Source: CAVQJU01 sp963712905 (lineage in GTDB: Bacteria; Acidobacteriota; Vicinamibacteria; Vicinamibacterales; CAVVIG01). Taken from it: 64,000 nucleotides of DNA. Positions 17,899-27,644 of the stretch are shown piece by piece. The stretch covers positions 186,001 to 250,000 of the forward strand of contig CAVQJU010000023.1 of NCBI GenBank assembly GCA_963712905.1, read 5' to 3'. How positions within the stretch are numbered: the first letter of the stretch is position 1; the number at the start of each line of letters is the position of its first letter. The notes below the pieces were generated by a model that saw only the letters and a program-made list of their open reading frames with translations, was not told the origin of the DNA and did not search any database. The translations under genes and the position numbers were made by a program.

Positions 17899-19182
17899 AT
17901 GCTGAGCGACTTGATCGTCGTGGCCCGGCTCGCTCGGGTCCCCTGGCGATTCGTCTTTCTGCTATTCGTCGCCGCGACGCCGGCGTTGGCACAGGAGCAG
18001 CCCGGCGCGGTTCCGCAAACACGTGAGGCGGTCATTGCCGGCGAGCGCGCCGACAAGGTCGCCGAGCTCTGGCCCGAACGCCAGAACGCGATGGTGGACA
18101 TCGCCAATGGCCTGAGCGAGCGCGGACTCGGGGAGGGCCTCGACTCCGGCAAGGGCGCGAACGGCATCCAGCTCCTGTTCGGCGGCATGCGGTCGGGGCA
18201 AGGCATGAGCGGGGGCGTCGGCTACCGCCGGTCGGACCTGTTCCGCGAGCAGCTGGGGATTCGCGGTACGGCGCGCGCCACGACCCGCGGCGGCTACATG
18301 TTCGACGCGGACGTCGACTTCAAGGGATTCCGCACCGATCGCACGTTCCTGCGGTGGTATACGCGGTTCGAGCACTCGCGGCACGTCGATTACTTCGGCC
18401 AGGGGAACGATTCGCTCGAGGCGAATCGGACGAGCTACCGGTACGACGACTTCTCCAGCGACTTCAACGGCTCGTTCGCGCTGACGCGCCGTGTCCGCGT
18501 TGGCGGCACCGGCGGGTATTTCCACGCGCACACGGCCACGAGCGGCGAAGACGACGTCATTCCCATCGACGAAGCCTTCCCCGCGGACAGCCTGCCCGGG
18601 TTCGGCGCGGACACGAAGTACACGCGCATCGGCGTGTTCGCGTACTACGACTCGCGCGATTCGCAGACCGGTCCGAGGAGCGGCGGGTTGATCGTCGCGC
18701 GATATCGTGAGTACTGGGACATCGACCTGAAGCAGTTCGCTTTCCGGCAGACCGAGTTCGCGGTGCAGAAATACGTGCCGTACTTCAACGGAGGCCGCGT
18801 CCTCGCCTTTGGCGGATCCGCCGTGCTGTCCTACCCCAAGGAGGGCAACGCGGTGCCGTTCTATCTTCAACCGACGCTTGGCGGCAGCGACGAGCTGCGC
18901 GGGTTCACACCGTACCGGTTCAAGGACTACCACTCGGTGAACCTGACCGCCGAACACCGCTGGCACGCCTTCAGCATGCTGGACATGGCGTTGTTCGCCG
19001 ACGCGGGCAAGGTCGTCCCGCTCAAGCGCGACGTCGACGTCTCGCACCTTCACTACGGCGGCGGCATCGGCTTTCGCTGGCGGATCCGTCGGGCCATTGT
19101 CAGCCGCATTGACTTCGCGGTTTCGTCGGAAGGCCTCCAGTGGATCTGGACCTTCAACGACATCCTCGATCCGAAGTTCTGA
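17899..19182 (+). CDS. BamA/TamA-like (Omp85) outer-membrane barrel protein
   Basis: A 427-residue protein with a signal peptide (FVFLLFVAATPALAQ) and a C-terminal 16-strand-type barrel of the surface-antigen D15 family: repeated aromatic strands, GRVLAFGGSAVLSYPKEGNA, the lid-like LGGSDELRGFTPYRFKDYHS and terminal WIWTFNDILDPKF. No POTRA repeats fit in the short region before the barrel, so it is not BamA itself but a POTRA-less relative. It precedes, by four bases, a long exported unknown protein, so the two may be an operon and the barrel might act as a secretion or anchoring partner for it; that link is inference. Confidence 0.75.
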   Translation: MLSDLIVVARLARVPWRFVFLLFVAATPALAQEQPGAVPQTREAVIAGERADKVAELWPERQNAMVDIANGLSERGLGEGLDSGKGANGIQLLFGGMRSGQGMSGGVGYRRSDLFREQLGIRGTARATTRGGYMFDADVDFKGFRTDRTFLRWYTRFEHSRHVDYFGQGNDSLEANRTSYRYDDFSSDFNGSFALTRRVRVGGTGGYFHAHTATSGEDDVIPIDEAFPADSLPGFGADTKYTRIGVFAYYDSRDSQTGPRSGGLIVARYREYWDIDLKQFAFRQTEFAVQKYVPYFNGGRVLAFGGSAVLSYPKEGNAVPFYLQPTLGGSDELRGFTPYRFKDYHSVNLTAEHRWHAFSMLDMALFADAGKVVPLKRDVDVSHLHYGGGIGFRWRIRRAIVSRIDFAVSSEGLQWIWTFNDILDPKF

Positions 19183-19186
19183 CGCC

Positions 19187-22057
19187 ATGCCACGCACCAC
19201 AGTCCTGTGCCTTGCCATCGCGATTTTCGCCGGAGCCGTCCTGGCGGCGGAGGGTCCCCGGTTCTACCCGGACGACCCGCTTGCTACCGAGCCTCGCCCG
19301 CTGGCGGTCAGCGAACCACAGCGGCGCGCGCTGAGCGCCCTGCTCGAGACGGTGAACAGCAACCTCAGGACGAGGGGGCAGCGTCACCCGGCCGATGGCG
19401 TCCTGGAATCGAAGGGCGTGAACACGCTCGGTGAGGTGATGGACGGCGACTGGTATGTGAACCGCCACGCGGTCCCGCCGCATGACCCTGGCCGAGTTGC
19501 AGCGTGGTCCCGGCCACGACCGGCCACCGGACCTGACCGGCGGCTGGCGAGTGCTCGTCGTCAAGCCGTTCGGGGTCAACCCGGGCCTGCTGGTGGCTGA
19601 CGCCAGGCGGGATCTCTTCCTCCTTCGGTTCGACCCGATCGACTCAGAGGGCCTGGCCACGGGCGCGCAAATGGTGGCGTCGCAGTTCTTCTACGCTCTC
19701 GGCTATCACGTCGCCGAGAACTACATCATTCGATTCGACCGGCCGCGGCTGACGGTCGATGAGACCGGGCAGATGGTGTCGAGCGCGGGCCAGGCCCGTC
19801 CCCTCGTCGCCGAAGACATCGACAGGTTTCTGAGAACCGTCCCGGAGGGGGCCGGCCGCACCTATCGCGCGGTGGCGACGCGCATCCCCGAGGGCCGCGC
19901 GGCGCTGCTCGGCCCGTATCAGATGTGGGGCACGCGCACCGACGACCCGAACGACACGGTGCCGCACGAGCATCGGCGCGATCTCCGCGGCATGTTCGTG
20001 TTTGCCGCGTGGCTGAACTTCAGTTACGCGCGCGCGGTCACCACCCAGGACATCGTCGCGGCCGTCGATGGCGTTCCACGAATCCGCCACTACGTGGTGG
20101 ACTTCACCAGGTCGCTTGGCAGCGGTATGTACGACGGCTCGAAGCTCGTCTGGGAAGGCAACGAGACTCTTGTGACGTCGCGGGGCGCGGTCGGCAAGAC
20201 CATCGCCGGCCTTGGCCTGGCGACGCCGGCGTGGATGCGGGAGAAGTATTCTGACCTGCCGGAGGTCGGCAGATTCGGCAGCAGCACGTTCGACCCGGAC
20301 GCGTGGACGTCCGCCGACCCCCAGCCGCCGTTCGTGAATCGCCTGCCGGACGATACCTTCTGGGCCGCCCGCCAGGTCATGGCGTTCACCGACGAGGACA
20401 TCCGCGCGATCGTGCAGACGGGGCAATACAGCAAGCCGGCCGAGGACTGGATCACGGCGACGCTTATCGAGCGCCGCAACCGCATCGGCCGGACGTATTT
20501 CGGACGCGTGCTTCCACTCGACCACATCCGGGTTCAGGGAAACACCCTGGCGTTCGACGACCTGGGCGTTTCGAGCGGTTTTGCCAGCCCGCGTGACCTA
20601 CACAATCACCTGGAACAAGTTCGACAACGCCAGGAACGCCATGCTGGAGGAGGTTGGGACGGGTGCGGAGGTGCCGGATGCGGCGCGCGCGCTTCCCGTC
20701 GGCTCCTACGTGATGGCTCGCGTTCACGCAGGCTCCCAGGCCATGAACGTCACCGCGTATCTGCGCAGGCAGGCCGACGGTGTTCAGGTCGTGGGGCTCG
20801 ACCGGTCGTGGCCCCTCAAGAACGTCGTGACGCCGCCACCACCGCCGCGTGCCGATCGCCGCGCCTATGCCGACCTGGCGCCCCGCCAGCAGGAGCTGTT
20901 CAAGACGTACGTAGATAACTACAACGGCACGCGCGGCACGCAATACACGACCGAAGAGGGATTCGAGCGTCTTACCGTCTCTGAACAGACCACCTTCTAC
21001 GGCGTCACGCACGCGCTGCTGCACACGCCGCTGACCGACTCCAGTGGCGCGGCGGTCGGGGTGGCCATCGATCGGGTCGAGGCCGTCAGCCGGATCGCCG
21101 GCCAATACGAAGGGCTGGGCGGTGACCAGCAGTTCCGAATCTTCGTCACGCTGAAGCCGGGCACGCGTGAACTGCTCGAGAAAAGCCGTGAGTTCTTCAT
21201 TGACCACCAGAACACCGTCTACCACGTCGGGTACCCGCGCTCCTACCGCCAGGTTGGCAAAGAGCCGAACATGCAGTGGTCGATGTCCGAGGACGGGCTG
21301 CGGGCGGATATCGACGTGGACTACCGGTCGAGCAAGAGCCCCAAGTCACTCTTCAACGGACACCTCACCGCGTCCAACTCCGACGTGCGGGCCGGGGACA
21401 ACCCGAAAGCCCACAACGCGCGCTGGTCAGGACTCATCCTGTGGTGGCAGGACAGCCTCGGCAAACTGCAGATCAACCTGGCCAAGCCCGTGGATCTCGC
21501 CAGCACCGACCGCGCCATGGGCCCGGCGACTCCCCTCCCTCCCGACCGGCCGTCCGGCGCCGCGCCCGAGAAGCTCGAGGACGCCGCCCAGGAGTTTCTG
21601 ACGGACTGGCTGGTCCGGCGCCAGTACCGATCAGGCGCTCGAGTTCCTCTCACCGCAGTCCTATGCCTGCGTGAACCTGAGCGACGATGCGAGGAGCCAG
21701 GCGCTTGACGCGCCCGCCGTGCGCCGCGAGGCTCGCAAGCTGATGGAATACGCGGGTGCGCGCCTTGGCCCGCGCCCGGACCTCACGAGCGCCATCGTCG
21801 CGTTCACGCCGCGCAACCCCGACCGCCCGGTCGTCGACCACCCGTTCAAGAGGGAATTCCTCCTGGGGCCGGTACCGGAGGCCGAGGCGCGGCAGTACCT
21901 GTGCAACCAGGCGGCGGCGCCCGTCGGCGGCACGCCCCCCGACTACTACGCCGTGGTCTTCACGTTTCGAACCGATGGCGGCGGGACGCTGGGGTTGCTC
22001 TGGAACCGTGAAGGCGGGCGCTGGAAGATTGTGTCGTATCAGCCGCTCGTGCCGTAG
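19187..22057 (+). CDS. Very long exported protein of unknown function, three frameshifts
   Basis: Begins at ATG 19187 with a signal peptide (VLCLAIAIFAGAVLAAEG) and, after correcting three single-base insertions, runs to TAG 22057, about 955 residues. The insertions are extra C residues near 19480 (GGTCCCGCCGC), 20588 (AGCCCGCGTG) and 21627 (GTACCGATCAG); each restores an uninterrupted frame. The first half contains DLTGGWRVLVVKPFGVNPGL and TYTITWNKFDNARNAML; a proline linker near 20830 leads to a second half (NTVYHVGYPRSYRQVGKEPN) and a C-terminal domain (LGLLWNREGGRWKIVSYQPL) resembling a small NTF2/PepSY-like ending. No known family recognised for the whole. It follows the Omp85-like barrel directly. 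It could be two fused genes, but no stop or restart is visible between the halves. Confidence 0.6.
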
Positions 22058-22077
22058 CGCCTCTACGACGCGCACCG

Positions 22078-23513
22078 ATGATACTGCCTGGACACAAGAC
22101 CAAGATCGTCGCCACGATCGGCCCGGCCTCGGAATCGCCGGAGATGCTCGAACGCCTCATTCGCGCGGGGCTGAACATCGCGCGACTGAACTTCTCGCAC
22201 GGGGACTTCACCGGGCACGCCGAGCACATCGCGCGCATCCGCGCCGCGGCACACGCCACCGGCCGGCGGGTCGCGATCATGGCCGACCTGCCGGGTCCGA
22301 AGATGCGCGTCGGCACGATCGAGCCCGAGCCGATCCAGCTGCGTGTCCGGCGATCCCTTCACGCTGACCACGGACGACATCGTCGGCAACCAGCGCCGGG
22401 TCTCGATGAGCTTCGAACGGCTGCCCAAGGTGGTGAAGCCGGGCGACCAGCTCTTTCTCAACGACGGCCTGGTCCAACTCGTGGTGGAGCGCGTGACGGG
22501 CAACGATGTCCTCTGCACCGTGGCGGTCGGCGGCGAACTGCGTTCCAGGAAGGGGCTCAATCTGTCGGGCATCGATCTCGGCATCAGCGCGTTTACCGAG
22601 CACGATCGCGCCTGCCTGGAATTCGCGCTCGCGCATGGAGTGGACGCCGTCAGCCAGTCGTTCGTGGAAACAGCCGCGGACATCGAAGCGGTGCGCGCGG
22701 CGGCGAAAGCCCTCGGCAAGCAGCCCTTCGTCATCGCGAAGATCGAGCGTGCCGATGCGCTCAGACATCTCGACGACATCCTGAACGCGAGCGACGGCAT
22801 CATGGTGGCGCGCGGCGATCTCGGCGTGGAACTCCCGGTCGAACAGATTGCCGTCATCCAGAAGGATCTCATCTCCCGGGCCGGCCGCGTCGGCAAGCCG
22901 GTGATCACGGCCACGCAGATGCTCGAATCCATGACCGCCAGCCGGCTCCCCACACGGGCCGAGTCCACCGACGTGGCCAACGCCATCCTGGACGGCACCG
23001 ACTGCATCATGCTCTCGGGCGAGTCGGCGATGGGCAAGTATCCGGAGGAGGCGGTGGCGATGCTGGCGAAGATCGCCGCCTACACCGAAAGGCACCGCCC
23101 ATCCCGGCTGCCGTCGAAAGCGATAGCCGGCGACCGCCAGCCGACGTCGCCGGCCGAGGCGATGGCGTCGGTCGTGGAGAACGCGCTGTCAACCGTGCCG
23201 TGCGCCGCGGTCTTCGTGCCCACCAGGACGGGAACCACCGCCGCGAATGATCTCGCGATTCAATCCGGCGGTGTGGATTGTCGCCGTGAGCCGTGACCGC
23301 CAGGTGTGCCAGAACCTGGCGTTTTCCTACGGCGTGCATCCAATCCACCTCGCCGAGCAGCCTGACAACTGGACGGTCTTTGCGCGGCACTGGGTCCACG
23401 AGCACGAGGTCCCCGGCGCCCTGGCGATGCTGGTGGCCGGTCCGTCCACGCACAACCCGGCCGACAACCACCGGCTCGAATTCCTGCGCGTGGAAGAGAA
23501 GATGATCGGCTGA
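22078..23513 (+). CDS. pyk: Pyruvate kinase, two frameshifts
   Basis: Converts phosphoenolpyruvate and ADP to pyruvate and ATP, the last step of glycolysis. The N-terminus KTKIVATIGPASESPEMLER, the barrel motif MVARGDLGVELP with the upstream lysine in IAKIERAD, LDGTDCIMLSGESAMGKYPE and the C-terminal domain are all present. Two single-base insertions interrupt the frame: near 22346 (between QLR and SGDPFTLT, in the B-domain region) and near 23246 (an extra A before ATGATCTCGCG). The joined protein is about 477 residues, normal for the family. It converges on glgP with four bases between the genes. The breaks look like sequencing errors because every functional motif is kept. Confidence 0.85.
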
Positions 23514-23517
23514 TCGC

Positions 23518-25986
23518 TCACTCCACCGGGCACGGGTCGACGTGCCAGATGTCCCTGGCGTACTCGGCGATGGTCCGGTCGCTCGAGAACGTTCGGGACG
23601 CCGCGATGTTGAGCACCACTTTGCGCGACCAGTTCTCCTGGTCCACGTACAGTTCCCCCAGCCTCACGTGCGCCTCGCCGTAGCTTTTGAGGTCGGCGAG
23701 GTGCAGGTAGTAGTCGCCCTGGCGAAGCAGGACGTCGAGGATTGGCGCGAATATCCCCGGCTCGTTCCGGCTGAAGTGATTGCTCGCGATGAGGTCGAGC
23801 GCGGCACGGGTCTCGGGCTCGTTGTCGTAGTGCCACTGGGGACTGTAACCACCCCGACGGCTGCCGGCGACGTCAGCGGCGCTCAGTCCGAACAGAAAGA
23901 AGTTCTCCTCCCCTGCTGCCGCGGCCATCTCGATGGTCGCGCCGTCGCGGGTGCCGATCGTCAGCGCACCGTTCATCATGAGCTTCATGTTGCCGGTGCC
24001 GCTCGCTTCGAACCCCGCGGTGGAAATCTGCTCGGACACGTCGCTCGCCGGAATCAGCCGCTCGGCGATGGAGACACTGTAGTCGGGGACGAAGACCACC
24101 TTCAGGCGTCCTCGCATCGCCGGGTCGGCGTCGATCGCCGCACCGAGATTGTTGATGAACTTGATGATCAGCTTGGCGAGGTGGTACGCAGGCGCCGCCT
24201 TGCCCGAAAAGAAGAACGTGCGCGGCGGCACGTCGCGCGCCGGGTCGTCACGCAGGCGGTTGTAGAGCACGACGATGTGAAGGGCGTTCAGGAGCTGACG
24301 CTTGTATTCGTGAATGCGCTTGATCTGGGTATCGAAGATGGACTCGGGATCGACGACCTGCCCGGTCGCGGACTTGAGCCAGCTCGCGAACCGCACCTTG
24401 GCGTCGCGCTTGGCGTTGCGAATCGCGGCGCGGAACGCCTTGTCCCCGGCGAGCGCCTCGAGCTTCTGGAACTCTCCGAGATTGACGATCCAGCCGTCCC
24501 CGATGGCTTCGGTGATCGCCGCCGCGAGCGGCGGGTTCGCGAGCAGGAGGAAGCGCCGCTGCGTCACGCCGTTGGTCTTGTTGTTGAACCGGCCCGGGAA
24601 GAGCGCGGCAAAGTCGGGCACGACCGTGCGCGTGAGCAGCTCCGAGTGGATCGCCGCCACACCGTTCGTGCTGTGCGAGCCGACGATGGCCAGATTCGCC
24701 ATGCGGATCTTCTTTGGCTGCGCCTCTTCGATGAGGCTCACGCGTGCGAGCCGTCCGTCATCACCGGGAAATCGTGTCCGCACTTCGTCGAGAAGGCGGC
24801 GGTTGATTTCGTACACGATCTCGAGCTGCCGCGGCAGCGTCGTCTCGAACCACGGCAGGGGCCACTTCTCGAGCGCCTCGGGAAGCAGCGTGTGGTTCGT
24901 GTAGGCGAGCGTGCGCCGCGTCAGATCCCAGGCCTCGTCCCATTCGAGTCTGGCCTCGTCGAGGAGGATTCGCATCAGCTCGGGGACCGCGAGCGTCGGA
25001 TGCGTGTCGTTCAGCTGCATCGCGACCTTGTCCGGCAGCGCGGACCAGGCGTTGCCGGAGGCGCGGAACCGGCGGATGGCGTCCGCCAGCGTGCAGGCGA
25101 CCAGGAAGTACTGCTGGAGGAAGCGGAGCCCCTTGCCTTCCGTCGTCGAGTCGTCCGGGTAGAGCACCCGCGTGAGCGTCTCGGCGGTGAGCGTCTCGGC
25201 CAGGGCGCCGACGAAGTCGCCGCCGCTGAACTGCTGGAAGTCGAAGTAGTGGGGCGTGGCGGCGGACCACAGGCGCAGCGTGTTGATCGTTCGCCCGCCG
25301 TAGCCCACCACCGGGCGATCGTGCGGAATGCCGATGAGCGTGGATGGCCGATCCGGGATCGTCCGGAGCGCTCCTGCACGGATGTCGAACGAGCATGCCA
25401 GATGCACTTCGACCGCTTCGTCCGGCCGCGGGACTTCCCACGGATCGGGCCGGGCGAGCCAGTGGTCGGGCTGCTCGCGCTGCCAGCCGTCGCGCACGGT
25501 CTGCTTGAAGATGCCGTACTCGTAGCGCAGGCCCGAGCCCATGCCCGGAATGCCCAGGGTCGCCATCGAATCCAGGAAGCACGCCGCCAGCCGGCCGAGA
25601 CCGCCGTTACCGAGGCCGGCGTCGGGCTCCTGTTCAACGATCTCGACGGGGTCTAATCCGTGCTTCTGGCAGAGCTCAATCCAGAGCGGCTCGAGCAGAA
25701 GGTTGGTGATGTTGTTCGCCAGAGAGCGGCCCATCAGGAACTCGAGCGACAGGTAGTAGACTCGCTTCGCGTTCCGTGTCTGGTACGTCTGCTCCGTCTT
25801 GATCCAGCGCTGCGACAGCAGGTCGCGAACCGAGCGCGCGACGGCTTCGAACTTGTCGCGGGACGTCGCGGCAGCGATCGGCATCACCTGATCGAAGGTC
25901 AGGTGCCGTTCGTACAGCGCGTTAGTACCTCCCGAGAACGTGACCGGTCCGCAGTTGAAGCGATCGAGGGGGTTGGTGCGCGGCAT
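23518..25986 (-). CDS. glgP: Glycogen/alpha-glucan phosphorylase
   Basis: Releases glucose-1-phosphate from glycogen or maltodextrin by phosphorolysis. At 822 residues it has the normal length of the GT35 family. Conserved parts: the N-terminal NAKRVYYLSLEFLMGRSLAN, GNGGLGRLAACFLDS, the glucan-site region, the acceptor motif NGVTQRRFLLLANPPLA, and the PLP lysine in EASGTGNMKLMMNGALTIGT. It is the last gene of a minus-strand operon that starts with the DUF1269-like protein and lactate dehydrogenase, placing glycogen breakdown and lactate formation under one transcript. Convergent with pyruvate kinase. Confidence 0.95.
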   Translation of the reverse strand: MPRTNPLDRFNCGPVTFSGGTNALYERHLTFDQVMPIAAATSRDKFEAVARSVRDLLSQRWIKTEQTYQTRNAKRVYYLSLEFLMGRSLANNITNLLLEPLWIELCQKHGLDPVEIVEQEPDAGLGNGGLGRLAACFLDSMATLGIPGMGSGLRYEYGIFKQTVRDGWQREQPDHWLARPDPWEVPRPDEAVEVHLACSFDIRAGALRTIPDRPSTLIGIPHDRPVVGYGGRTINTLRLWSAATPHYFDFQQFSGGDFVGALAETLTAETLTRVLYPDDSTTEGKGLRFLQQYFLVACTLADAIRRFRASGNAWSALPDKVAMQLNDTHPTLAVPELMRILLDEARLEWDEAWDLTRRTLAYTNHTLLPEALEKWPLPWFETTLPRQLEIVYEINRRLLDEVRTRFPGDDGRLARVSLIEEAQPKKIRMANLAIVGSHSTNGVAAIHSELLTRTVVPDFAALFPGRFNNKTNGVTQRRFLLLANPPLAAAITEAIGDGWIVNLGEFQKLEALAGDKAFRAAIRNAKRDAKVRFASWLKSATGQVVDPESIFDTQIKRIHEYKRQLLNALHIVVLYNRLRDDPARDVPPRTFFFSGKAAPAYHLAKLIIKFINNLGAAIDADPAMRGRLKVVFVPDYSVSIAERLIPASDVSEQISTAGFEASGTGNMKLMMNGALTIGTRDGATIEMAAAAGEENFFLFGLSAADVAGSRRGGYSPQWHYDNEPETRAALDLIASNHFSRNEPGIFAPILDVLLRQGDYYLHLADLKSYGEAHVRLGELYVDQENWSRKVVLNIAASRTFSSDRTIAEYARDIWHVDPCPVE

Positions 25987-26007
25987 CAGCAGGTTCCCTT
26001 CATCGGA

Positions 26008-26952
26008 TCAATGCAAGTTCAGAGATCTCACGGCCTCGCGCAACACGCCCGCGCTCCGGCGCAGTCCCTCCCGTTCCCCCGCATCGAGAGCCAGCGGAAT
26101 CGCCGCCAGCACGCCGCCACCTCCGACCAGGTGCGGCAGCGCCAGCGTCACCCCCTCGCAGTCTGGCACGCCGGTGATGCGCGACGTAATCGTCAGGATG
26201 GCGCGCTGGTCGTGCAGCAGGACGTCGACGATACGCGCCACCGCGCTGCCGATGCCATAGTATGTCGCGCCTTTGCCGGCGATGATGTGATACGCCGCGC
26301 GGCGGACGTTCTCCTCGATCTGCCGCCGCTCTTCTCGGCTGAGGGGAGTGCCGTGAACCTTTGCGAACTCGTCGAGGCTCAGGCCGGCGATCGAGGCCTG
26401 CGACCACACCAGCACTTCGGAGTCTCCGTGCTCGCCGATCACGTAGGCATGCACGTGACGCGGATCGACATCGAAATGCCGTCCCACCAGCGCGCGAAAC
26501 CTCGCGGTATCCAGCGTCGTGCCTGACCCGAACACGCGCGCGTTCGGCACGCCGAACTCGGCGGCGAATTGCGCCGCCAGGCAGGTCATCACATCGACAG
26601 GGTTGGTGACAACGAGCAGCACCGCGTCCGGCGCGACGCGGAGCACCGACGGGACGATCCCCTGGAACACGTCGGCATTGCGCTGCAGCAGCTCGAGGCG
26701 CGTCTCGCCCGGTTTCTGCGCCACGCCGCCGGCGATGACCACCGCGCGCGCGCCGTCGAGGTCCTCGTAGTCCCCGGCCCGCACCGTCAGCGGGTGCGCG
26801 AACGGGACCGCGTGGAAGATATCGTTGGCCTCCGCCTCGGCGCGCGCACGATTGACGTCCACCAGCACAATCTCCCGGCCCACACCGCTCATGACGAGCG
26901 CGTAGGCCGAGGTCGATCCGACCATACCGCAGCCGACGACTCCGACCTTCAC
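26008..26952 (-). CDS. ldh: L-lactate dehydrogenase
   Basis: Reduces pyruvate to L-lactate with NADH. The 314-residue protein has the Rossmann GxGMVG start, the substrate-loop motif AQKPGETRLELL in which the specificity residue is glutamine (lactate) rather than arginine (malate), TNPVDVMT, the catalytic-histidine motif GEHGDSEV and the DTARFR arginine. This makes LDH much more likely than malate dehydrogenase. The start ATG overlaps the stop of the DUF1269-like gene by four bases, and glgP follows after 21 bases, forming a fermentation operon. Allosteric control by fructose-1,6-bisphosphate, usual in the family, is possible but not shown. Confidence 0.9.
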   Translation of the reverse strand: MKVGVVGCGMVGSTSAYALVMSGVGREIVLVDVNRARAEAEANDIFHAVPFAHPLTVRAGDYEDLDGARAVVIAGGVAQKPGETRLELLQRNADVFQGIVPSVLRVAPDAVLLVVTNPVDVMTCLAAQFAAEFGVPNARVFGSGTTLDTARFRALVGRHFDVDPRHVHAYVIGEHGDSEVLVWSQASIAGLSLDEFAKVHGTPLSREERRQIEENVRRAAYHIIAGKGATYYGIGSAVARIVDVLLHDQRAILTITSRITGVPDCEGVTLALPHLVGGGGVLAAIPLALDAGEREGLRRSAGVLREAVRSLNLH

Positions 26953-27320
26953 AGCGGCCCCCCTGCCTCGAGACGGGTCATCTCGTTCTCGGCAAAGGCC
27001 TCGCGCAGTATCTGCTCCTGCTCTTTGGACAGGCTCGTGGCGAAGACGTCGAATGTCATGGCCTTCATCGCGTCGGCCACGCGATCGAGAACGGCGTCGG
27101 TGGTAATCAGGTACAGCGCGGATGTCCCTTCCTCGATCGCCATGGCAAGGAGCGGCGTCAGCAGCAGCTTCGTCGTAGGACTCTTCTTGCCGGCGGGCCA
27201 GGCGACCAGCGCCGCATCAATAAGCGTGATGAAATGTTGCTCGTCGAGGTTGTGGACGATCTGCAAAGCATCAGCCGCGGCCTGGGGATGCGAGAACTTG
27301 AGAACAGTAACGGTGGCCAC
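26949..27320 (-). CDS. DUF1269-like small protein
   Basis: A 123-residue protein from GTG 27320, six bases after a perfect AGGAGG site. It carries the pattern TVTVLKFSHPQAAADALQIV, then LIDAALVAWPAGKKSPTTK, a hydrophobic segment (LLLTPLLAMAIEEG) and a second half ALYLITTDAVLDRVADAM, matching short DUF1269 proteins. These are of unknown function and occur near ion transporters or stress genes. Here it heads the ldh-glgP operon through a four-base overlap with ldh, so a role in controlling carbon flow or responding to redox state is possible, but this is inference only. Confidence 0.65.
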   Translation of the reverse strand: MATVTVLKFSHPQAAADALQIVHNLDEQHFITLIDAALVAWPAGKKSPTTKLLLTPLLAMAIEEGTSALYLITTDAVLDRVADAMKAMTFDVFATSLSKEQEQILREAFAENEMTRLEAGGPL

Positions 27321-27322
27321 GT

Positions 27323-27535
27323 TCACCTCCTGCGAGCCACTGCGAACCTGCTGCAGTGATGTCGGGGCGTTTCTTCGCGCTGGCGTCGCAGGCTCCAGCG
27401 TCTGCCCACGCCGCGCGTGGCCGGAGGATTCCGGCCGGTCGTGGTGCCGGCATAGGCGACGGAGACGGTGGCTGGAACGTCGTGATACACCTTGCACACT
27501 GTCAGTTGATACAGTTCGAGGGAGAATGCACTCAT
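27323..27535 (-). CDS. Possible small leader protein before the DUF1269-ldh-glgP operon
   Basis: A 70-residue frame from ATG 27535 with a fair ribosome site (GGAAGGAAG). Its stop codon TGA lies within the AGGAGGTGAAC that serves as ribosome site for the next gene, an arrangement that would couple translation. The N-terminal part (MSAFSLELYQLTVCKVYHDV) looks protein-like but the C-terminal part is arginine-rich and resembles out-of-frame sequence. It may be a real small gene, a leader peptide or chance. The remaining bases up to the divergent aldolase gene (27536-27644) presumably hold both promoters; no clear boxes were seen. Confidence 0.28.
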   Translation of the reverse strand: MSAFSLELYQLTVCKVYHDVPATVSVAYAGTTTGRNPPATRGVGRRWSLRRQREETPRHHCSRFAVARRR

Positions 27536-27644
27536 GACATCTTCCTTCCAGAACCGCGCGACTGGACGAGTCTAATAGTGATACCACCCTTCGGAGGCGC
27601 TTGCTTCAGATAGTGAACAAAGCGAAAGACGCGACGGAGGTCCC

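Noticed and set aside
23542..25656. 704-codon plus-strand frame opposite glycogen phosphorylase
   Set aside because: Shadow frame; the opposite strand encodes a full-length, motif-complete phosphorylase.
26008..26952. Malate dehydrogenase instead of lactate dehydrogenase
   Set aside because: The substrate-loop residue is glutamine in AQKPGETR, the lactate type, rather than arginine.
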